Origin: Gracilaria domingensis
Lineage: Eukaryota; Rhodophyta; Florideophyceae; Gracilariales; Gracilariaceae
Assembly: GCA_022539475.1 (NCBI GenBank)
Contig: VCMS01000042.1
Span: 370,583 to 434,582, forward strand
Direction of reading: 5' to 3'
Length of the DNA: 64,000 bases
Below, one piece after another: positions 57,344-64,000 of this stretch. The notes under the pieces were generated by a model that was not told the DNA's origin, ran no database searches, and worked only from the letters and a program-made list of their open reading frames with translations. Within the stretch, counting starts at the first letter, position 1. Every line of letters begins with the position of its first letter. Position numbers and translations under genes: made by a program.

Positions 57344-57453
57344 GAACTCTGACGAACAAGAGTTTGGGGTCATGGAAAGAATGATTACCTCAACGGAGGC
57401 CTTCCAGGTAATCATTCTTTGCCATTAATCCAAATTCTTGTTCGTCAGAGTTC
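57344..57453. repeat. long hairpin with arms of about 48 bp
   Basis: The left arm, gaactctgacgaacaagagt (57344) to gaatgattacct (57390), pairs with the right arm aggtaatcattctttg (57406) to cgtcagagttc (57453). There are a few mismatches in the middle and a 15-base loop around ggaggcc. The shape fits a small foldback element, a small-RNA precursor or a read artefact. Confidence 0.85.
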
Positions 57454-57479
57454 GGTGTGGATGGCAAGGTACGCGTCGG

Positions 57480-57930
57480 GGTAAGTACGAGATGTTTTTT
57501 GTTCGAGTTCTGATAAGAATGCTAACTGGTTACTGTTTTATGTGTATGTGCAGGATTTTCGGGACAGTTTGATTCGTGTTTTCGAGGCTATTGGTGAGGT
57601 AGGGACACATGGTAAGTAGATAAGTGTGCATTTGGGAAAGTTTCGAAGATGGAAAAGTATCTAACGGAGTATTTGACTAGCTTGTGTTTGTGCATGTGCA
57701 GGTGCGTTGGATGGCAATGGATCGGTGGCGGTGCTGGAAATTGTGCATTTGAGATGTTTTCGAGGGAGTTGGGGAGATGAAGATGGCGAAGAATGTTGAG
57801 GTAAGTGTGTTTATTTCCATATTGGGATGGACGAAGAGACTAGGCAACAGAAAACTAACCAAGGGGATGTCTACATTGAGGGCAACGAGAGCATTTCAGG
57901 GTATCTATTCGGTGAGTTTCGATGCGTAAT
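57480..57930 (+). CDS. intron-containing gene fragment, unrecognised
   Basis: Consensus splice sites are dense. GTAAGTACG near 57481 leads to ...tgtatgtgcag at 57553. Exon 57554-57611 (DFRDSLIRVFEAIGEVGTH) ends at GTAAGTAG. The next acceptor is ...catgtgcag at 57701, then exon 57702-57800, ending at GTAAGTG. The exons are short and introns are about 70-90 bp. In the phase set by the first exon, the second contains a TGA four bases before its donor, so either the gene ends there or an indel is present. The 5' part lies in the noisy region. Confidence 0.4.
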
Positions 57931-58433
57931 TGTCTTCCAAATGATACAGGGCTTCTTTGGTGATGTCAGAATGGATTTTCGGGGGTGAGAAGTAGGGTGG
58001 AGATGTGTACGATGACCGGTTTGGACCTGTTTTCATGTGGTGCTATACCTTGCATGAACCTGCAATACTGCATCAATAACATTCATTTCTGCTAGGATGG
58101 AACTTCCACCGTGCTTTCGGACCGATGGCTCTTTTGGACCGATGGACCGGTAGTACTAGTGAACTAGCAGAAATGGAAGTTAGTTCTAAGATTCTAGCAA
58201 CTTTCATATTTCTTAGAAATACCTCGTAGTTTGAAAGTCAAGCCTAGTATTCCATTCAAACCATACTGTAGAATCTGGAGTTTACTCTAGTTTTTCTTCC
58301 ACTTCAAACTTCCACTAATCGCAATTTAACATATAAAATACTAGCATTTTTTTCTGCGATTTTTGGACTGTAAACTAGCATCCCGGAAACACGGACGTAC
58401 CCAGCATTCCCTTCGAGATCTAATCCAGAAGGG
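57931..58433. other. spacer with short inverted sequence
   Basis: The stretch has no open frame. Inverted copies of a ctagcagaaatggaagtt-type sequence face each other at about 58080-58100 and 58160-58180, around two repeats of ggaccgatgg. An AT-rich tract follows (58180-58380). Confidence 0.4.
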
Positions 58434-59587
58434 GTGCCTCGTCGGAAAGTACCCGACTACTATCCCAGAGGGAGAGGTTTTGTGTCGGCATGTCTAGCGC
58501 CCGACAACGTGGAGTTGGATCTACCCGCCATCTCTGACAGTGCGGAAGATGTTTATGCCCTAGTGATGGTCCAACAGGCAACGGAATCACCTATTGTTCC
58601 CGAGGTCGTGGAACCCGTTTTGCCATGGGCGACTGTCCCACTCACGGACGCTGAGACTGTGCAACCTAGAGCCACAGCGCCCACTCCGTCCATGGGGGCT
58701 GCTTCGGGACTGTAGGCACTAGCGTTTAACCAGCGGAAAGCTGTCATATAGAGCGCGCAGTACATCCAGTTTCGATAGAACTCTATTCGGACAGTACGAC
58801 CTGTCTAGTTCCCGAGGTGCTCGCCGCATTCGAGAAACTTGCCGCAGAGATAAGTAGCCAAGATTACAAGGGCCAGTGGAGGCTGAGAGACATTGCGACA
58901 ACGGCCCGTTCCTGGCTGCGTCGCTCCCGAAGGCACGAGTCCCTTGTTGGACAGGCGGCAGAACTGCATCCAGGTCTGGAGGAAATCCTCAAGGAAAGCA
59001 CCCAAAAACTCGAGAAGGATTTGTCAGAGATACTGTATCGATACCAGCAGCGACTCAGCACGGCGGTGGTAGAAGCCCTAAATCAGCGGGTGCAGCCGAC
59101 GTTGCTCTCCTCGCAGGCCTTCGAAGGCTCAGAAGCTCCTGATTCGATCCTCGAAACGGCTTCTAGGCCACCAATGGGAGGATCGCTTAAGCGCCAAAGG
59201 CGAAATTATGGCGCTCCACAGAGAGTTGATGCGCCCAGTGAGGGAGTTGCGATGCTTTCTTCGCCCCATCGGATCCTTCCACACCGCAGGCTAAGCGCGA
59301 GTCCTACAGAAACGGGTGAGAAAGTTGGTGCAAGCGGTCCTAATGGTGAAGATGGTTCAGCACGGATCTATGTTCCTTCCAGAGGTCGTTCCAACAGAAA
59401 GTGTTTCAGCTTCTTCCCGCTGTGCACGGGACCAGCGTCACAGTCGCTGCATGTCGGAGCCAATTTGGGTCAGCCGGTTGCCACGGCAACAATTGTCCAC
59501 CTCTGCTACTGTGGAGCCGTATTGTGCGACTCCATTGGTGTACACGCACGCGAAGGTAGTGCCAAGAGCCATCGGTTGATCAAATAA
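58434..59587 (+). pseudogene. broken gag-like protein, orphan
   Basis: The first frame (58434-58715) is acidic and proline-rich (YYPRGRGFVSACLAPDNVEL). After stops the second (58780-59587) holds a helical segment (LAAEISSQDYKGQWRLRD, LEEILKESTQKLEKDLSEIL) and a basic patch (GGSLKRQRRNYGAPQ). Length, composition and the neighbouring retroelement suggest a retrotransposon gag, but it runs opposite to the adjacent chromovirus and has no zinc knuckle or capsid motif. A decayed host gene is equally possible. Confidence 0.3.
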
Positions 59588-60105
59588 AGTAATTGGTAGA
59601 TTTTTTGAACAGTGCCAACGGTTCCTGCGTGCTTTCTAGCGCCAGTTTGGTGCGCAGTCTCGAAATCGTTTAATTTGGGCTGGAATCAGCGTATTCTAGA
59701 GATTCCGAATCCGGTGTCCGTTCGTCTGTGCGTGGCACAAGAACGGAGATACAGCCAGTTCTTTCTTTTCGGCCGAAAACCCGCCTGGCAAGCTGTTTCA
59801 AAAAATTGTTGCAATTGGTAGTAGATTTTATGGCGCTTCGCGCGGCGTTGCAACCCGCGCGCGCGCTGTAAACAAGCCAGTGATGTGGCGCGTTAGCATA
59901 GTCACCAATTGAGGTACAGTTACGAGTGCGGACAGCGAGAAATTCCGCTAAGTGTATTACTTCGTGAGGATCGCTTCCATCGTGGACAAAGTGGCTACCT
60001 GTCTTACGGGTCATGCGCCCCCTCCTTAGAGGCGCGCTCCATGCGCCCCTGTTTCTTCCAAAACCGTCGGATAAAGTTCGCCGGGATGTCCTACCTTGGC
60101 TCCCA
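59588..60105. other. 3' flank of the minus-strand chromovirus, LTR not resolved
   Basis: On the minus strand a purine run (about 60016-60030) resembling a polypurine tract follows the pol stop, and the next bases tgacccg could start a 3' LTR. The matching LTR end and a second LTR copy are not in the window, so the LTR is not annotated as such. Confidence 0.4.
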
Positions 60106-61050
60106 TTAATCAAACTCCGGTGGATAACCGTACCAACGGACCTTATAGATGACATTACCGTCGTCATCGATACCTGCGGAGAAAATGTGGTCAACCACGT
60201 ACTCCTTAGGTAGAACCTCTTCTGGCAAATCCATCTTATCGAAAGGGCCAAATTCTGGAGGAGGCGGGAGCTCAGCCTTGGCAGAAGGCTTATCGTCGGC
60301 ATCAGAGCCATCGACCAAAGGTTCAAATGCCTCCTCAGGAAGGTCCATCTCATCCAACTGGGCGTAGCCACTGGAGTTAGAGGCACCTTCGCCCGATCCG
60401 AACGGTTTGGTGTGACCCAAGGAGGGGTCCGAGCTTACCGCCTTCGCTGTAGATCCTGGAACGGAATCGGCGGTTACTGAGCCACTGGGAGCGAAGCTGG
60501 GAGCGTTCTTAGCAGGGTCGTCTGGGGAACCGTTGGAAGTATCTGAGCGTGATGGGGAGTCACCTCTTGGAGAGCATGCCTCGTCAGTCAGAGGCTTGGC
60601 CGTTGGCTGCAACTGGTCACCGTCATTGAAGAACGTTTTCTCAGGGTATGTCGTTCCTTCTTCGGGTATCACCGGGGCAGCAGAAACACGGTCAATTGTT
60701 ACCGTGTCCTCTAGGCCATCTCGTTCGATCACAACCGTGTGGGAGGTAGAACGCAAGACCTTGTAAGGTCCTGTAGACTTCGGTAGTAGTTTCCTTGAGG
60801 CTTGTTCCATTTCATCCAATGGCTTCTCCGAGGGAGCCCTGTCCAGATAGACAATCGTTCCAGCCTTGAAGGAAGCAGTGTAGCGAACGGCTTTACCGAA
60901 GTTTGCCTTGTACCTGAGCTGGGCTCGCGAAAGCGTGGTGCGAGCCGTATGGAGTATGTCATCAATCCTTCGGCGTGCATATCGTTTAGCCTGCGTCGGA
61001 GTCATGCCTTCGGTGATGCCCTGAGGGAACCAAGAGGTCTTCACATCCAC
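60106..61050 (-). pseudogene. integrase C-terminus with chromodomain
   Basis: A 314-codon frame covers the integrase C-terminal region (AQLRYKANFGKAVRYTASFK, then the GPY/F-like KSTGPYKVLRSTSHTVV) and an acidic/serine linker. It ends in a chromodomain (YVVDHIFSAGIDDDG, VIYKVRWYGYPPEFD) just before the stop. Chromodomains of chromoviral integrases bind modified histone tails and steer insertion into heterochromatin. This part of the element is undamaged. Confidence 0.85.
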
Positions 61051-61535
61051 GGAGAGACGGAGAGTGGCAAGGGCTGCCGGGTAAGAGTCAGATCAAATGG
61101 CGTGGTGCCTGTGGACTTACGAACCTGAGTATTGTAAGCATAGACCAATGGTTTCACGTAGTCGTCCCAGTCTAGTTGGTGCTCAGCAGTGTAGTGTACC
61201 AAACGGTTAACCAGCGTTTTGTTGAACCGCTCTACCTGTCCATTGGTCTGCGAATGATAAGCTGTCGTCGTGACATGCTTGATACCTAAGGTAGCACAGA
61301 CGTGCGAAAAGGACTTCGACACGAACTGACTACCATTATCCGTCAGGATATAGAGAGGCAAGCCATAAGGTTAAACCCAGTGTGTAAGGAACGCCATTGC
61401 CAAATCCGTTGCGGTAGTGTTCTTGAGCGGGATAGCCCTTGTGCTTCTGGTAAACCTGTCGGTGATAGCCAAGACGAACTGGTTGCCATGCACCGACTTC
61501 GAGAGTGGTCCAAGGATATCCATCGCGATAAATTC
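61041..61535 (-). pseudogene. integrase catalytic core of the chromovirus
   Basis: On the minus strand the first catalytic aspartate region (AMDILGPLSKSVHGNQFVL, about 61520) lies in one frame. After a stop near 61372 the frame 61361-61041 carries LTDNGSQFVSKSF (second aspartate), YHSQTNGQVERFNKTL (catalytic glutamate) and YAYNTQVRKSTGTTPF. All three DDE residues can be seen. Confidence 0.85.
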
Positions 61536-62508
61536 CTATGGACCAGCCGCTGGGAACAACTTGAGCTTAGCCTGATGGCGCACTCGAGTTCCACGAGCTT
61601 TTGCGCTTGAAGCACAGGTCTTCGCCGTGTTCCAAAGGTCATTAGCCAGAAACAGGTGGTAGAAATGCTTCCTAAGAGTCTGGTACATACAAGTACCTCC
61701 AAGATGACCAGCGAACCGTGGGTAGTGGGCGAAGTAGAGAAAGCGAGCGCGTAAGGATTTGGGAATGACCTTCTGGATGGAACCATCCAGCGGAGACCTT
61801 CGGCAGAGTAATCCGAAGCCGTCAAAATCAAACAGGCATCCCTTGGTCCCAACGAGGTGTGCCTTCTTTTTGCAGAACTCGTCTGCTTTCTGAGTCTGTA
61901 GGAGATTTTCTAACGTGATTGGAAGTAGCTCCTTTTCCTCTGCCAGAATTGCATTAGCCTCTAGGTCCAATTTCTCATGCTGGCACTCCTGCGGCCAGTC
62001 CACTGTGTAGACCTCCGTAGGGTCAATCTCAACATTGGAACAGCGTACGGTAGCAACCAGGAAATCATCTTCAGGATCCGTTTCGTACCCATCGAGGTTC
62101 GGCGTTGGTATTTCGTCATCCAGATGGGCGTTGTCATCTCCATCAGTAAATATTCGGCTAAGCGCATCAGCCGATTGGTGTTTAACTCCCGGCCTGTAGG
62201 TTACATCGTATTCGAACTCAGAAAGCCGTAGCCTCCACCTCGCCAGCCTGCTGGAGGCGTCCATCATATTCAATAGACAACGGAGGGAGTGATGATCTGT
62301 CCTGATGGTGAAGCGAACTTTTTCGAGGTAAGGCCTCAAGGTGAGCATTGCCAAACGATGGTAAGGCATTCTCTTTCGGTAGTGCTGTAGTTCCTTTCGC
62401 GCTGTTCAGACTCCTACTCCAGTAACCAATAGGTCGATAGTCTTTTGGAGATTCCTGCTCCTGTAGGAGAACGCATTCAATCTGGCCATCGGAAGCGTCG
62501 GTCTCCAA
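61536..62508 (-). pseudogene. RNase H, connection and integrase zinc module of the chromovirus
   Basis: Frame 62508-62218 has the RNase H start ETDASDGQIECVL and PIGYWSRSLNSAKG. Frame 62369-61536 continues with FTIRTDHHSLRCLL, YRPGVKHQSADALSRI, an acidic connector, and the HHCC module around HYPRFAGHLGG...TCASSAKARG. A frame change separates the two. Confidence 0.85.
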
Positions 62509-62573
62509 AATACAATGTTTATCCGGCTTCGGTAATGCCAGTACGGGAGGATTCAGTAGCTTATCCTTCAGGT

Positions 62574-63430
62574 TTAAAATGATTCGTACTGCTCATCCGT
62601 TAGACGATCGAATTCTGATGGCATACCTTTCTTGAGCATTTTGTTGAGAGGTGCTGCAATCTTCGAAAACCCTTGAACAAACCTACGGTAAACATTACAA
62701 AGCCCATGGAAAGAGCGCACTTCCGTGTGGGTTTTCGGTGGTTTCGCCAATTGGATAGCGTCCGTAGTCCTTTTGGCGACCTGAGGCTTTCCAGGACGAA
62801 CCACCTGGCCAAGGTAATCCATTGAGGCCTGGAAAAAGAAGCACTTCGCAGCTTCAATGTAATTCCAGCCTCACGGAGAATCCTCAGGATTAACTTCACA
62901 TGGGTGAAATGTTCCCGAACGGTTTTCGAAAATATAATTACGTCGTCCAGATAAACCAAGGCAAACTTCCATTTCACTCTGAATAGTATTATATCCATTG
63001 CCCGTTGGAAAGTCGCCGGTGCGTTCATCAAACCAAATGGCATCCGTGTGAAACGGAATAGATCTTCATGGGTTGTGAACGTCGTCAGACACTTCGCGTC
63101 GTCGTCCATTGGTATCTGCCAATAGCCCCAATTGGCATCCAGCGTGGTGGATACCGTTGCTTGGCCTAAGGAGTCCTGGCAATCATCCATTCTAGGAATT
63201 GGATAACTGTCCCGTTTGTTCATCGCATTTAGCCTTCGGTAGTCAATGCAAAACCTTACGGACCCGTACTTCTTCGCCGCGAGAACAAAAGGACTTGCCC
63301 ATTGGGATTCGTGTGGCGGGGCTGGCTCGATGACGCTAGCTTTTGCGCATCTTCGCCAGTTGTTCCGCGACGATCTCGCGTCCCTTAAGACCTGTACGGT
63401 ACAGGTGTTGGTACACCGGCTTGGCGTCAT
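62574..63430 (-). pseudogene. reverse transcriptase of the chromovirus
   Basis: The RT motifs appear in order: ASVIEPAPPHESQWASPFVL, VRFCIDYRRLNAMNKRDSYP, STTLDANWGYWQIPM, FGLMNAPATFQRAMDI and LVYLDDVIIFSKTV (the catalytic YxDD near 62955). A frame change near 62830 leads to MDYLGQVVRPGKPQ and NVYRRFVQGFSKIAAPLN. Another near 63375 separates the N-terminal part. The GYWQIP motif is intact here, unlike the stop at the same place in the family-A element. Confidence 0.9.
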
Positions 63431-63953
63431 CCTTAAGGTCTATACGGTGCTTTGTGGCTCTTATTCTCCCAATTGGCCAGACCACATGGATCTAAATTCT
63501 CGAAGGAGCTCTATAACCTGTGGACGGTAGGATTCGAATTTCTCTCCTAGATTTATCTCCCCCTCCCAAGTCTCGACGTCCTCGCCGTCATTGGAGGTGA
63601 GTTCATCCATGAGGTTTCCATGATGGCCATTGGAGCTGGTAGTGCAATACCAATGACAGTACCCTTGGTAAGCGTACCGGGCGGTCCCGGAAGTTACTCA
63701 TCTTAACCAAAAAGGGAACCCTCGGTCTGCAGTCCATAATTCCATTGCCCATTAAGGAAAGATGACGCTGAATCGTCTTCGGATGATTCTGAAGCGTCAC
63801 CAGACCAGCGGTTTTGCAGTGAGTCAGAGCGGCAATCTGCGTCATGGCGGTATTTTTATCGCCCGTGATAACGAACTTATTGGAAACGGTAATCTCGCAA
63901 CGGAGGGCGACGTGGTGGGCGTTTCGGCCGAGATTTGGAACCGATAATCGCGC
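63431..63953 (-). pseudogene. protease-to-RT linker of the chromovirus
   Basis: The frame 63845-63603 and a neighbouring frame carry sequence such as FLVKMSNFRDRPVRL and GTVIGIALPAPMAIM, typical of the region after the retropepsin domain. The DSG/DTG active site is not visible within the window. Confidence 0.5.
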
Positions 63954-64000
63954 ACTGAGACGGTGCGGTAGAAGGAATCCTTCTTGGAGCCCGGGGTAAT

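Larger units (their letters stand above)
60106..64000 (-). mobile_element. Ty3/gypsy chromovirus, pol region, decayed and running off the window
   Basis: Minus-strand fragments read protease flank, RT, RNase H, integrase and chromodomain in gypsy order from the right edge inward. The gag and 5' LTR lie beyond 64000. Unlike the family-A element, damage here is mostly frameshifts plus some stops. This element and family A are clearly different lineages: their tails differ and only this one carries a chromodomain. Confidence 0.85.

Noticed and set aside
59670-60386. 238-codon minus-strand frame
   Set aside because: It overlaps the chromodomain end of the chromovirus in a different frame and has no family motif, whereas the overlapping frame has a clear chromodomain.
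1-64000. tRNA and rRNA genes
   Set aside because: No GTTCGANNC-type T-arm with a matching acceptor stem and no rRNA-like conserved stretch was recognised by eye; a covariance-model scan would be needed to exclude them.

Overview
This is a eukaryotic nuclear window with low gene density. It contains nested LTR retrotransposons, relics of CACTA-type and hAT-type DNA transposons, GT-AG introns of about 90-310 bases, no operons and no ribosome binding sites. No marker fixes the lineage. A transposon-rich alga such as a florideophyte red alga, or another protist or fungus, would fit, but that is an impression rather than a demonstration.

Layout. Positions 323-3655 are a nest of two LTR families: A, about 970 bp, and B, about 850-890 bp. 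Positions 2686-10399 are a Ty3/gypsy element with a 5' LTR, gag, protease, RT, RNase H and integrase, broken by seven in-frame stops and one frameshift and lacking a 3' LTR. Positions 11734-17240 hold a broken basic protein (minus) and a decayed CACTA/tnp2 transposase (plus). Positions 18310-19007 are a ribulose-phosphate 3-epimerase pseudogene. Positions 19082-24629 hold hairpin-forming tandem repeats, a coiled-coil pseudogene and a gag/protease-like relic. Positions 25745-31561 hold a third family-B LTR, a possible three-exon gene and two hAT relics.

Positions 31963-47436 are the gene-bearing core. They hold a 270-residue nuclear-type charged protein, a 400-residue multi-pass membrane protein, a ParB-like/2OG-Fe(II)-oxygenase fusion (minus), a beta-class DNA methyltransferase/SET fusion (plus), a charged coiled-coil protein (plus) and one unrecognised gene (minus). 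The two fusion genes are divergent, and between them lies a 632-bp inverted-repeat element with two near-perfect palindromes of 72 and 76 bp. A writer/eraser-type pair on a mobile or selfish locus is the most interesting reading of this window. It is an inference from domain content and layout.

Positions 47599-47881 are Ns. Positions 47882 to about 53740 repeat 42031-47598 with dense single-base indels that grow worse rightward, and the noise continues to about 57200. This looks like an unpolished long read used to fill a gap, giving a false duplication, rather than biology. From about 57200 the sequence is clean again: intron-containing gene fragments, a gag-like broken ORF, and the pol region of a chromodomain-bearing gypsy element (minus, 60106 to the window end). 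Many frameshifts in the gene-bearing core may be sequence errors rather than real lesions.
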